A stretch of 64,000 bases of DNA from Bacteroides reticulotermitis JCM 10512 (GTDB lineage: Bacteria > Bacteroidota > Bacteroidia > Bacteroidales > Bacteroidaceae): positions 204,854 through 268,853 of the forward strand of contig NZ_BAIV01000002.1 in the NCBI RefSeq assembly GCF_000517545.1, written 5' to 3'. A program made the position numbers and the translations under genes. Position 1 is the stretch's first letter, and each line of letters opens with the position of its first letter. The notes beneath the pieces were generated by a model that saw only the letters and a program-made list of their open reading frames with translations, had not been told where the DNA came from and did not search any database. This document shows, one piece after another, positions 20,129-30,480 of the stretch.

Positions 20129-20182
20129 TTTTGTTTCTCGTTTATTATTGAATAAATACGATTTCAGTTTGTCAGCCTGGTG

Positions 20183-22726
20183 TTAATAGGCCGGTTTTAC
20201 AGGAAAGACATAGAACTTCCGATCGGGTTTAAAGTCAAGCATCCATTGATCAATCAACACATGGTTATCTAACGCTGTAATAGTTAACGTATGCTTTCCC
20301 TTTGTCAGTTGATGGGTGGTTTCTCGAATGGCCTGACCACGAAGCACATTTTGCTTCCATGACTCGGTGCGGAAACCTTCACGAAAAGAACAAACCTGCG
20401 GTTCGCCTCCATCCATACTTATACTGAAACGGATATCTCCTTTGTCATTAGGTTGGGTGGGAATAACAGCGGTGCGCAATATCGCTTCTCCCTGCAACGG
20501 GTTATCAAACTCAAACGTTATGCTTTCACCCTTAGGTAGTGAGACTGCATTCATGCTATGTCCCAGATTCTCTACCTTAAAGACTCCCTTGGTTGCTTTT
20601 ACGTAATCAGCAGCGTTGTAGGCGATACAGTCTTCCAATTGGAGTTTAATCAAAGAGGTAACTTGCTTGTTTTCCATAGAAGCATACTTCTGAATGTCTC
20701 CATCTGTTGGGGTTATGGGCAACTTCGGGGGATTGAACACATACAGGTTACGAGGGTTGTGACACATGGAGTACTTCCATTTCCCACCGGTCATTTCATT
20801 GTTATAGTAGTCCGTTAGTTTCAAAATCTCTTGGTAGGCGTGCTGACTTTTCGCACTTGCTGTCAACAGTTCTACGTTTTGGCTCCACTGACTATCTGGT
20901 ATTGTAGTAGCAATTGCCCGAGCACGTTGTGCTTCTAGCATTTTAGTCGCCATGGCTGCCGCACCAAACACCGCATATTTCAACTGTCCGAAGAAGGCAT
21001 CTTTTCTATATGCAGGAATCAGAGCCTCAGCTTCGATTAGCATTTGTTTAACCGCTTCATAATCTTGCAAATATCGATCTAGTTCACCTCCGAACTCCGT
21101 CAGGCTAAATTCGGTGTCGGCTACTGACGACCAACCTCTTGCGTATTTTTTCTTATTAAGTTCGACTTGATTCCATCCCATAAATTCAGCTTTGCGAATA
21201 GCGCACAGCCGATAGTATTCGAGCATAGCCGGCAATAACTTCTTCCCTGCCGCATCGCCGTATTCACGACACAGCCATCTTTCGTGGTGTTCATTTAATG
21301 TGGAAGGTGATACAGAATTAATATCCCACGCCATATCCAAAAATAGTTCGAGGTCGTAGGCAGCCGGTTTGAGATCGTGCACATTGACAATCCATAAGCG
21401 ACGAACATTGTGGTTGTAGGCTTCTTTCATCTCGTTGTAAACAAGTCCGGGCTGGATGGCGCATAGCCACATATAGTCATGCGGACGCCCCCAATAGTTC
21501 AGATGATAGTAAATACCTCCGCCGCCGCTACGCTTTTGTTGTTCAATATTGCTCAGGCGCGTCATATATCCATAGTTATCATCACACCAAGTTAAGATAA
21601 CATCTTCCGGAATATCCAAACCATTCTCCATGACTTGAAGCACCTCCTTATAAGGTACAAACTGCTGAGGTATCTTTGCGACATCGGGACTGACATGCTC
21701 AGCCAGCAATTTACGTTGGTCGTCAATCACCCGCTGCAAGGCAGTTGTTTGTTCCTTTAGGGTCTTTACCCCTTCCATACCACTGTCATGAACGCCACGC
21801 ATACCTATGGTATAGATATTTTCGTAACTATGAACTTCTTTCAGACGCTCCGTCCAATAGGTGGTTACTTGTTTCTTATTCGTGATATAGTTATACTTTC
21901 CGCGAAGTACTTCATCCCATTCACCCACATTGTTGCGCATCATCGGCTCACAGTGTGCGGTACCAATTACGATACCACAACTATCTGCTATTTCTTTCGC
22001 ACCGGGAACAAAATAGAAAGGAACTGTAATACCATGCATACCGGGCCAAATGGTATTGGCACGCATACGAAGCAGAAACTTGAAGATCTCTTTGTATGTG
22101 CGCGGACCAATCATGCCATCAACTCCTTCCGGTTCAAAATGCTTCCAACTCCAGGGTTGTAATGTCCAGTCTTCATCGTTTATAAAGATGCCCCGGTACT
22201 CCACGGACGGACTTTGGAATGTACTGAACTTAGCAGGAAGTGTTAATCGGTTTTTCTTTTCAGGTAATACATCTCCCCACCATACCCAAGGGGAGACACC
22301 TGCCTTACGGGATAGTTCAAGAATACCATAAGCAGCTCCGCGCCCGTTACTTCCAACAATGAATAGTTGTTTCTTTGACGCCCGTCCCAACACGGAGATA
22401 AAAAAGGCGTCTTTCTTCGCAGAGATGCTATCAATGGGAATTCCCAAACGCTGCAATTCTTGCTTTTCTTTCTGGGAGAGAGCAGCCATATCTAGCTGAA
22501 TGATACGGATCGTAGCTTCTTTCTCAGCAGTCTGCTGAGGTTGCATGCCCGTAACCTGTTCCATATCAGAGCAAAACATACCCAGTGCGACACCGACAAC
22601 GGGAGAAGTTGACTCGGATACAGCATAAGTTATTGCCTGCTTTCCGTTATACCAAACGAAACTGTTCCCCAAAAGGAGCTGGCAGCATATCAAAGTGATG
22701 ATTAATAAGAATGAACGTAAATGCAT
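20183..22726 (-). CDS. GH115 alpha-glucuronidase
   Basis: 847 residues with signal peptide (MHLRSFLLIITLICCQLLLG). Characteristic GH115 blocks follow: GSNGRGAAYGILELSRKAGV, SPWVWWGDVLPEKK, EYRGIFINDEDWTLQPW, LLRMRANTIWPGMHG, GTAHCEPMMRNNVGEWDE and ILTWCDDNYGYMTRLSN. A C-terminal beta-sandwich (FKVENLGHSMNAVSLPKGES) closes the protein. Family members remove 4-O-methyl-glucuronic or glucuronic acid linked alpha-1,2 to a polysaccharide backbone, typically glucuronoxylan. It lies about 240 bp downstream of susD, separated by a strong RNA hairpin, and is intact. The periplasmic location is inferred from the signal peptide. Confidence 0.9.
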   Translation of the reverse strand: MHLRSFLLIITLICCQLLLGNSFVWYNGKQAITYAVSESTSPVVGVALGMFCSDMEQVTGMQPQQTAEKEATIRIIQLDMAALSQKEKQELQRLGIPIDSISAKKDAFFISVLGRASKKQLFIVGSNGRGAAYGILELSRKAGVSPWVWWGDVLPEKKNRLTLPAKFSTFQSPSVEYRGIFINDEDWTLQPWSWKHFEPEGVDGMIGPRTYKEIFKFLLRMRANTIWPGMHGITVPFYFVPGAKEIADSCGIVIGTAHCEPMMRNNVGEWDEVLRGKYNYITNKKQVTTYWTERLKEVHSYENIYTIGMRGVHDSGMEGVKTLKEQTTALQRVIDDQRKLLAEHVSPDVAKIPQQFVPYKEVLQVMENGLDIPEDVILTWCDDNYGYMTRLSNIEQQKRSGGGGIYYHLNYWGRPHDYMWLCAIQPGLVYNEMKEAYNHNVRRLWIVNVHDLKPAAYDLELFLDMAWDINSVSPSTLNEHHERWLCREYGDAAGKKLLPAMLEYYRLCAIRKAEFMGWNQVELNKKKYARGWSSVADTEFSLTEFGGELDRYLQDYEAVKQMLIEAEALIPAYRKDAFFGQLKYAVFGAAAMATKMLEAQRARAIATTIPDSQWSQNVELLTASAKSQHAYQEILKLTDYYNNEMTGGKWKYSMCHNPRNLYVFNPPKLPITPTDGDIQKYASMENKQVTSLIKLQLEDCIAYNAADYVKATKGVFKVENLGHSMNAVSLPKGESITFEFDNPLQGEAILRTAVIPTQPNDKGDIRFSISMDGGEPQVCSFREGFRTESWKQNVLRGQAIRETTHQLTKGKHTLTITALDNHVLIDQWMLDFKPDRKFYVFPVKPAY

Positions 22727-22864
22727 ATCATTGTTTATTTATAGATTGTTTTTTAATTGTTCTAGTCAGATTACCCTTGCTATTTACAACGCAATAAGTA
22801 ATCATCTACCTACTTGCGGAAATGCCAAGACCGCTTTCTCTAACTCCTGCAATTTGAACGAGTG

Positions 22865-22910
22865 AACCGTAGCAGTTGAGAGTCGCTAACTGCTACGGTT
22901 GGCAACTCTC
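22865..22910 (-). promoter_or_regulatory. Strong RNA hairpin with pseudoknot potential between susD and GH115
   Basis: Thirteen-bp perfect arms (aaccgtagcagtt 22865-22877, aactgctacggtt 22888-22900) enclose loop gagagtcgct. The first six loop bases (gagagt) are complementary to actctc at 22905-22910, so loop and flank can pair in an H-type pseudoknot. It lies in the 241-bp gap between susD and GH115 and has no T tract. It could stabilise the upstream susCD mRNA or tune expression of downstream genes. Confidence 0.55.
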
Positions 22911-22967
22911 ATTCGATACAGTTGGGAATCAAGTTTTATTTATAGTCAAAGAATTAGACTCTATTCA

Positions 22968-24665
22968 TTAATAGCCCGGGTTCTGATCAGCAGCAGTCAG
23001 CAACTTATTCGCATCTATAGCTGCCTGAGGAATAGGACGTAGCAACTTCTGTCCGATAGCTTGTTGGGCAAATCCCTTCAAACGAGGATTATAGAGGTTA
23101 TTATATTCAACAAGTTTTTGTGTACGCCTCAAGTCAAACCACCGAGAACCTTGTCCAAACAGTTCGCATACGCGTTCTTTAAGTATGGCATCTATATCAA
23201 TCGAAGTGGCCTTACTTAACTGTGCGCGTTGGCGAGTTTCGTTTAGACGATCCAATGCCTTCTCACTATTACCTGCTTTCAAATAGGCTTCGGCAGCTAT
23301 CAGATACATTTCCGAAAGGGTAATAATATGTATATCACGATAATCGGTCTTCGTTGGATAACTAGCTGTGTTCGAATCATCAAACTTCCGACAAGGAGAT
23401 CCTCCAAAAGAGTATTTCACAAATTCTTCGTAGCTAAGACCACTCGTCAGGTACTCCTGCGGATCATTCGTGTTATCATTCATTGGGATAATCCATGTAT
23501 CCTTTCTATTTTCAGGGTCGAGCGCTTTCCAAGCTGCTATATCTTGTTCCGTTTCATACCAAGCCGAATAATAGCGTTTCAACGGAGTACCAATGAACGT
23601 CTCCCCATTTTTATACCAGTCCCAGTATGAATAAATCTGTGCGGCAGCAAGATCAGGCAGTTCTTTCATGAAAGTAACATTATAACGAATGTCACCTCGC
23701 TCAAAGCATTTCAATCCATGGAGGCTGATTACAAAAGAAGATGTACTACTTTTCCCGTGGTCTTCCTGTCCGCCGATAAGGTTGCAGTAGAAGGAATCCC
23801 AATAGTGTCCACCTCCAACTGTGTTATTAGCTGTAGCATAATCATATTCCACATCCCAGATAAACTCTTCATTATCATCTCCACTACCATCCGCTCTCCA
23901 AAGATCAGCAAAAGGCGTAGTCAGACCACGATTAGCAATTACCGCATCGGCTACCTGTGCAGCTTTCGCAAAGTATTCTGTTTTATTTAAATCCCAAGCC
24001 GCCGCCAAATAGGCCTGCCCCAATAAAGCACGAGCCGATTCAACACTGGCACGACCACCACCTTTCTCAGCTGTAGAAGCATCAAGAGCATTTGCATTTA
24101 TGACTTCTTCCAGTTCTTCAATAATATAGGTGTATACATCTGAAGCAGAAGCCCGTGGGTATCCGGTGTGAATGTCGGAAACATATTCCTTCATCAAGGG
24201 TACACCTCCGAAGGTATTTACCAACAGATAATAATAATGGGCCGCCAATACACGTGCTTCATCCACACGCTTGTTGCGAAAGGCATCATCAATATTGGCT
24301 GCCGGCGCATAATGTTTCACCGCATAAGCCGCCCGAATACCCTGATAGCATTTCTCATACAACTCCTTCATCGAGGAGTTCTCGGGATTCAGCGTTTCAT
24401 ATTCGTGCAACTGATCGTTGATACGGCTACGCCCATCCGCATAAAGATCGGTACCGGCGTTAAAATAGGTGGGCACACTGGAGCCGGCATAGATATCGCG
24501 TAGTTTGGCATAAGCATTTGAGACCAAAAACTCAAATCCGGTCTTGGTAGAGAAATACTCTTTATCGGTTACGTTTGATTTGTTATCAGTAGTCAGAAAG
24601 TCTTCACAACTCATCATGGAGATGGAACAAACCAGAATTGTCAATATATGTATTATTCGTTTCAT
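22968..24665 (-). CDS. SusD/RagB-like nutrient-binding outer-membrane lipoprotein
   Basis: 565 residues with type II signal peptide (MKRIIHILTILVCSISMMSC). The SusD-like helical fold is indicated by ARVLAAHYYYLLVNTFGGVP, ARALLGQAYLAAAW and the C-terminal SEMYLIAAEAYLKAGNSEKA, GSRWFDLRRTQKL, LLRPIPQAAIDANKLL and DQNPGY ending, all standard for the family. It binds the target glycan at the cell surface as the lid partner of the adjacent SusC-like transporter. It starts 19 bp after the SusC stop and is intact. Confidence 0.95.
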   Translation of the reverse strand: MKRIIHILTILVCSISMMSCEDFLTTDNKSNVTDKEYFSTKTGFEFLVSNAYAKLRDIYAGSSVPTYFNAGTDLYADGRSRINDQLHEYETLNPENSSMKELYEKCYQGIRAAYAVKHYAPAANIDDAFRNKRVDEARVLAAHYYYLLVNTFGGVPLMKEYVSDIHTGYPRASASDVYTYIIEELEEVINANALDASTAEKGGGRASVESARALLGQAYLAAAWDLNKTEYFAKAAQVADAVIANRGLTTPFADLWRADGSGDDNEEFIWDVEYDYATANNTVGGGHYWDSFYCNLIGGQEDHGKSSTSSFVISLHGLKCFERGDIRYNVTFMKELPDLAAAQIYSYWDWYKNGETFIGTPLKRYYSAWYETEQDIAAWKALDPENRKDTWIIPMNDNTNDPQEYLTSGLSYEEFVKYSFGGSPCRKFDDSNTASYPTKTDYRDIHIITLSEMYLIAAEAYLKAGNSEKALDRLNETRQRAQLSKATSIDIDAILKERVCELFGQGSRWFDLRRTQKLVEYNNLYNPRLKGFAQQAIGQKLLRPIPQAAIDANKLLTAADQNPGY

Positions 24666-24684
24666 ATTCGATATTCTTTATGGA

Positions 24685-27600
24685 TTAGAATTTGATATTT
24701 GCACCTATTTGATAAGTCACTGATGCGGGACCACCGTTCGTTAATCTGGCATCACTCCATTCGGGATCAAAGCTTCATAATTGGTGAAGCAGAAAGGATT
24801 CAACACATTCACATACAACCGTAGATGTTGCATTCCGGCTTTCGCTATCCATTGTTTGGGGAAAGTATATCCTAAGCAAATGTTTTTCACCTTAACAAAA
24901 GATGTTTTCTGGTATTGGAACCCTTCTCCTTTCGCGCTACCTTTATCTGAGAAATAACCACCGGCAGAAGTGTCAGAGTTATTGGGATAAGGATATTTAC
25001 CATAATGCGTCTCGGTAGCATATACAATATCACCGGTGGTATGATCGATTACCGGCGCACCTTTAGGTATGTAGAAGTCCATTGCCATGTGCTGGCTACC
25101 ACGGTCAGACCACTTCATGTATTTTTCGTGGAAGTAGCTACGTGCCCATTGCCCCTGCTTCGTATAAACCATTACCGAGAAGTCGAAACCTTTATAGTTC
25201 ATGGTGGAGCCAAGGCTACCGATCCATTTGGGGTCTTTACATCCAAAAATCTGTTTGTCGTCATCGCTAATCTGACCATCATTATTCCAGTCGTTTACGG
25301 CTACCTGCTTCATACCATTTGTATTTCGAGCCGTACTTCTCATAAAACTCTTGCAATGTGTAATGTATGTTTCCATCTTTCGTTCGCATCGTCACTCCTT
25401 TATCGGTAATGACATCGGTGTGTGTATAATCTCGTAAAACATTCAACGGTTCACCAATAAAGCGACTAGAAGCAACCTCGTCAACTTTACCATTGCTGAG
25501 TTCCAGAACTTTGTTCCAGTTACGTGAGTAATTCACGTTCAAATCCCAAGAGAAGTCTTTGGCTCTAATGACACCGAACTGCATTCCCAACTCGATACCG
25601 ACATTACGAACCGAACCGACATTGAATGTAGCTTTGGATTCACCGGTTTCGAGCGGAACAATCCGGTCCATAATCTGTCCGTCGGACAGTCTGCGATAAA
25701 CATCGGCAGTCAGGTTGACGCGGTTGTTCAAAACGGCTAAATCAAGACCGAAGTCGAACTCTTTCACCTTTTCCCAAATAAGGGCCGCATTAACTAGTCC
25801 GTTCGGATAATATCCTTGGACTTCGGAACCATCCAACACCACATAGCTTGGGCCAGATGCTGTCGACATTGTTACATAGTCGCTCACATTATTATTACCG
25901 GTGACACCGTAAGATAGTCGTAACTTTAAGTTGTCTAACCATTCATAGTCTTTCAGGAAGCTCTCTTCGGACATACGCCAAGCCAAAGCAACCGACGGAA
26001 ACCATCCCCAACGATTACCTTCCGCAAAACGAGAAGAACCATCGGCACGCACTGTAGCCGTAGCCATGTATCGACTTTTATAAGAGTAGTTCAAACGAAG
26101 AGCACCCGATACAAGGGTTGATTCTGTATAGGACGAGCTAATCTCTTTATCGCCTGACGCTTTATTCATCGCATGGAATGAGAGCATATCATCGGATACC
26201 CCAAATCCCTTAAGGCCATACACTTCTTTATCTGACTTATACATGGAGAACAGTCCCATGGCTCCGAACGTATGGTCACCGATCGTTCTATTATAATCGA
26301 TCTGGTTATCCCATGTCCAGTCCAAACGGTCGGTTGTTTGTACTTCCGCCGAATTGGTTCCGTTTATCTGGTAATAGTTCGACCCCAACGGATTACGATC
26401 GTTCACACCGGTTGAATTGAACATCCCTTGACGTCCATGATAAAAGTTTGGTGAGAAAGTAGTGGTAAACTTCATGCCATCCATAATATTGGCACGCATA
26501 TATACATTACCAAACACGTGATACTTACGTATTTGATTGGTATAGTTTTCATCTTCAAAGTCATTCAACGGACTGATTGTAGATGTAAACTGATGTGATG
26601 ATTCGAAAGGAATCTTAGAACCGGGATTATTTATGATATGCCCGTTTTCATCGTAAGGAGCAATAAAGGGATTGAAAGTAAAAGCGTTTTCATAGGGGCA
26701 ATACGTCGTGTTCGTACTAAAATCGTCTTGTACTGTATAAGCCATATTCACAGAGAAACCGGCTTCAAAGACTTTGGATATTTTTCCGTCCAAAGCACCT
26801 TTTATGTTGTAACGTGCGTAATCATTGTGTTTAAACACATTCTGATCGCCTGATAACCGACACCTAAACGATAGGTAATTTTATCCGTAGCCCCGTTTGC
26901 ACTAATATAATGATTCTGTTGGGCTCCCGTACGTGTCACAAGATCGGTCCAATCATAACCATCCATGCCCGACATCATCATTTCATATATCTTAGAGTCC
27001 CGATAATCGGCCCCTCCATCACGCTTCAGGAATGCTGTAGCCAGATTGGCCTCATCAATTTGATAATGGGGTACACCGCTAGCATCTACTCCTTTCCGAC
27101 TTGAACCATCGTACTTCTTTCCATCTAGTAGTGTAAAACGCGCAAAGCGATAATCGATAAATTGTTGGGCATTCATGAAGTCGGGCATACGAGTAACTTT
27201 ACGTATACCATAATAACCATCATAGGCCACGGATACACGCTGAGGTTTCCCGGCTCCTTTCGCTCCTTTGGTCGTAATCATAATTACGCCGGCAGAAGCA
27301 CGAGAACCATAGATAGCAGTAGACGAAGCATCTTTCAAAATATCGACTCGCTCAATATCTTCCGGATTCAGGAAATCCATTGAAGAAGAAACGATTCCGT
27401 CAATAACATACAAAGGTGAGGCTTGCTTGTTAATGGAGGTTTGGCCACGTATTTGTATATCAAAGCCACCTCCGGCACGGCTGTTCGATTGCGTGATATT
27501 CACTCCCGGAACGGAACCTTGTAAAGCATCTTCCAAACGGGTAGAACCTCTGGCAACTAGTTTTTCGGAAGAGACAGAACCTACGGAACCTGTCAGGTCG

Positions 27601-27998
27601 GATTTCTTCATAGTACCGTAACCTACCACCACCACTTCATCCAGTGTTTGGGTCGATTCTCGCAAGGATATCTTCATATTGGACGTAGCTTTCAACGTTT
27701 GCATATAGTATCCAATATATGAAATAACAAGTTCAACACCTTCAGAACAACTGAGAGTGAATTTACCATCTAAGCCGGTAATTGTACCATTGGCGGTACC
27801 TTTCTCTAAAACGCTGGCTCCGATAATAGGATCACCATTCGCATCCGTAATAATTCCTCTGATTTGCCGAGTCTGTTGAGTCGAATGTGTTGAAAGGGCT
27901 TCCGTAGCAGCATACGCATAGCTACCACTCAAAAGAAAAATAAAACAAAACATAACCGCAATGAGCGATTGATGCTTCCCACAGAAATTAGAATTCAT
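24685..27998 (-). CDS. SusC/RagA-like TonB-dependent transporter (three frameshifts)
   Basis: The protein has a signal region (MFCFIFLLSGSYAYA), a CarboxypepD_reg-like domain (ITDANGDPIIGASVLEKGTA), the TonB-box-like LDEVVVVGYGTMKKSDLTGSV, then the plug (LYVIDGIVSSS, SSTAIYGSRASAGVIMITTK) and a long barrel. Breaks occur near 26850 (GVGYQ to NVFKHNDYARYN, one G missing), near 25308 (KWYEAG region to VAVNDWNNDGQISDDD, net one extra or two missing bases) and near 24770 (NYEA to DPEWSDARLTNGGPASVTYQ, one T missing). The last repair moves the stop to 24685, just upstream of susD. Joined length is about 1100 residues, normal for SusC. It imports oligosaccharides produced at the surface. Confidence 0.9.
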
Positions 27999-28040
27999 TA
28001 GCTAACCTTTTTTAATTAGACATTAAAGTTTTAACAGCAA

Positions 28041-28048
28041 CAAAAGTA
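28041..28048 (-). promoter_or_regulatory. -7 box of susC promoter
   Basis: The minus strand reads TACTTTTG, a match to TAnnTTTG, 43 bp upstream of the susC start. No good TTTG box is found 19-21 bp upstream, which fits an activator-dependent promoter. Confidence 0.5.
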
Positions 28049-28071
28049 CGGTTCAGGTTGCTATTACGGGA

Positions 28072-28107
28072 TGAAGCATGTTTTTTTCAAGTTGAGGCAT
28101 GTTTTTT
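28072..28107. repeat. Two direct repeats with 21-bp period upstream of susC
   Basis: TGAAGCATGTTTTTT (28072-28086) recurs as TGAGGCATGTTTTTT (28093-28107), one mismatch. The offset is exactly 21 bp, two DNA helical turns, so both copies face the same side. They lie just upstream of the susC -7 box, the usual place for HTCS or LytTR activator sites. Confidence 0.5.
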
Positions 28108-28796
28108 ACCCTACTTCGGAACATGTGTCTACCTCGTCTAACCAATTAGCTACTAATAATTCAACTATTTAGATGTTTACCAGATGTATACCAAAACATA
28201 TAATCATTCGTTCCAAAAGAATATTTGTTTTGATTCGAAACAAGTATTCTTTTAGACAAGACCATACGGTCCCTTTTTAAAATCAAAAGGACTTAATAAA
28301 CGTGAGAAGAGGAGGGCTTACTATGGGATCACTCGATATTGGGTGGGTATAAAAAGAAAAAGACTTGCGACAATATAAGAGGCTTCTTCTTTATCTTATT
28401 GAAGAAAACGATTATTCAAGGCTTCTTGTCCAGAAGCCATATAGCAAGTGGATAGCACCAAAGGCAGTTGTAGAGTCAAGATACGACTATTCTTTTCCGA
28501 TTAGTGCATCCAAACTGTCATCTTTAGAATAGCCTAAATCGATTATATCGGCAACAACAATCTTGCCTCAACATCGAAGACTATCCTCTATGCGGGGCAA
28601 TATCGAGGTCGAATCTGTTGAGACCAAATACATAATATATATTTGCTGCAGTATCAAACCGCAGTATGCAGATATTCATATTTCAATGATATACTTTCGT
28701 TATCCGATCAATTTAAAGATATTCAATTATTGTTTATTCTTGCTCGTACCACAAGAATAAACAATAATACAGCGAACTATAGAGGCACTTTTATAA
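28108..28796. other. Non-coding stretch with one repeat copy and possible gene traces
   Basis: No recognised gene. It holds the left 46-bp direct repeat (28325-28370), small hairpins (ggcttcttgtccagaagcc at 28421-28439) and a minus-strand fragment (about 28529-28460) reading IVVADIIDLGYSKDDSLDAL then IGKE and a stop. That fragment could be the end of a lost gene; the family is not recognised. Confidence 0.35.
28325..28370. repeat. Left 46-bp direct repeat (attachment-site-like)
   Basis: 44 of 46 bases match 31156-31201 in the same orientation. It contains the T-rich trailer and one stem arm of the tRNA-Val terminator without its partner arm. Confidence 0.8.
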
Positions 28797-29885
28797 TTAC
28801 TCTTTATTATTCTCCAGATACTTAATGGCAGATTTTATAATTTCGTCTGAGTAATTGTAGATCTCATCAAGCGATTGAATTTTAATCTTAGTTTCCTTTC
28901 TATCATCACCGACAAAAGCAATTTGCCAATTAGTCGGGGAATTCAGATAAAGCCTACAAATCGGTTTTCTATTATTATCATCAGCCAAGATTGCAAAGTA
29001 AGTTTGTGCGTCACGATAGACAACTCTTTCGCATGGGAAGTGAGGTCTTAAAATCGCTTTTACAATATAATATGCCTCAATCTCTTCATCTGTAGTCTGA
29101 ATTTTATTGTCAGCCAATTGTTCACTTTCATCTACAGCCGACTCATTAGACACATTTATTTCTTGCTCAGCGGTCTCAGTTTTTAAGGCAGTTTTCAAGC
29201 GTTCGGAAATCGTATCACTAATCAGTCCTGCAATCGATTTCTTTACTAATATTGTAAATTGATCTAATATCTTAGATGTTATGGTTCCCGTATAGACCTG
29301 CTTTGCTAATAGCTTGGTAAATTCGACGCTTGGAGAAGTAAACTCCTTATTTAGAACAGCTTTCAATTCACTTGTATATTTCAATTCATTCGCTGAACTC
29401 AAAATATTCTCAATATCAAAATAAGCCTTATGGAACTTCTTGAGCTCTTCTACTAAATTGTTTTTTAAATCAGAAAAGTTAACCTCAAGAAAGGGCTTTT
29501 CATCCATTCTGTTAGGAGTCTCCAGATCTGTGTAGAATCTATAAATAATACCATTAGTTAAGATCCCAAATTTAGCATTGGACACATGAAAGTATCTTAG
29601 CAACTGATTATCATATAAGTTTAAGTCTTGCTTCCAATGCTTACACTCAACCAGAATAATAGGTTGCCCATCTTTGAGAATAGCATAATCTATTTTCTCT
29701 CCTTTTTTGGTTCCAATATCACATGTATACTCTGGCATAACCTCCAGTGGATTAAATACATCGTAACCTAATGCCTGTAGAAATGGCATAATTAATGCAT
29801 TCTTTGTTGCCTCTTCAGTTTGAAGGTTCTCTTTCAGTTTCTCTGATCTATCGCAGAGTTGCTTAATTTGATCTTTAAAGTCCAT
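28797..29885 (-). CDS. Orphan HsdR N-terminal-type nuclease protein
   Basis: 362 residues. Residues 20-160 resemble the N-terminal nuclease domain of type I restriction R subunits: ATKNALIMPFLQALGYDVFN, then MPEYTCDIGTKKGEKIDYAI, then GQPIILVECKHWKQDL. The Asp (KIDYAIL) and ExK (ECK) of a PD-(D/E)xK active site are in place. There is no helicase motor and no hsdM or hsdS nearby, so it is not a complete type I system. The C-terminal 120 residues (after an acidic linker) contain QTYFAILADDNNRKPICRLY. Such solitary proteins occur widely in phage and mobile regions with unproven function; a defence role is inference. Confidence 0.75.
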   Translation of the reverse strand: MDFKDQIKQLCDRSEKLKENLQTEEATKNALIMPFLQALGYDVFNPLEVMPEYTCDIGTKKGEKIDYAILKDGQPIILVECKHWKQDLNLYDNQLLRYFHVSNAKFGILTNGIIYRFYTDLETPNRMDEKPFLEVNFSDLKNNLVEELKKFHKAYFDIENILSSANELKYTSELKAVLNKEFTSPSVEFTKLLAKQVYTGTITSKILDQFTILVKKSIAGLISDTISERLKTALKTETAEQEINVSNESAVDESEQLADNKIQTTDEEIEAYYIVKAILRPHFPCERVVYRDAQTYFAILADDNNRKPICRLYLNSPTNWQIAFVGDDRKETKIKIQSLDEIYNYSDEIIKSAIKYLENNKE

Positions 29886-30029
29886 AATCTGTATAGTATT
29901 AAATTGTATAAAATAACTTTACTATTTATCCAAAGGTTCTTTTCCAATAAGACGTCCAATGCAAGTAGCATAACGCAACTACTCAGCATCGACACTTTTA
30001 AGGTTTCATAGACTTCAGAGTAAAAATCA

Positions 30030-30398
30030 CTATTCTTTTCTAATGATCTTATCCAACTCTTCCCGTGTAAATTCCGATTGAGGCTTTCTAAAGTAGAAAT
30101 GAGTTTCGCTATCAAAGTTGATAAGACTTATATCGGCAACCTGCATTAACTCCCATCCCTGATTGGCTAGATAATTCACAAATTCCATAGTATGTTTAAA
30201 GTGCATCACCTCACCCTTATCATTCTTCAATACATAATCTTTCTTTTCAGCATACTTCGCTTTCGGATTTTGATCATTAAGATAAAAGAGACAAGTAGAT
30301 TTGTCTCCCCACTGCGCACGAGCATATACATATTTGCTGCCTTGTGAAAAGCAACATATAGAGAATGTGACAAGCAGAATGAATAAAGCCTTTCTCAT
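30030..30398 (-). CDS. Small secreted hypothetical protein
   Basis: 122 residues with signal peptide MRKALFILLVTFSICCFSQG. The mature part ends NYLANQGWELMQVADISL then FYFRKPQ. The GWE-x-V and C-terminal YFRK arrangement recalls DUF4177-like small proteins, but I cannot assign a family firmly. It is followed after about 145 bp by the HsdR-N-like gene and preceded by the XRE gene, all in the same direction. Function unknown. Confidence 0.6.
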   Translation of the reverse strand: MRKALFILLVTFSICCFSQGSKYVYARAQWGDKSTCLFYLNDQNPKAKYAEKKDYVLKNDKGEVMHFKHTMEFVNYLANQGWELMQVADISLINFDSETHFYFRKPQSEFTREELDKIIRKE

Positions 30399-30480
30399 AA
30401 TTATTATAATTTAAAAAAACATTGAATTTATCTCAGTTTGGCACTTGCTACAAAAGCTTACAGCAAAAGTTGAACGTTTC

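Noticed and set aside
28460..28529. Acyl-carrier-like fragment (DSLDAL)
   Set aside because: Too short and frame-broken; similarity to the ACP motif may be chance.
28797..29885. Complete type I restriction-modification system
   Set aside because: Only the nuclease-like N-terminal part of an R subunit is present; no helicase, hsdM or hsdS.
29834..30115. 93-codon minus-strand frame
   Set aside because: Overlaps the start of the HsdR-N-like gene and the end of the secreted-protein gene in another frame; no motif.
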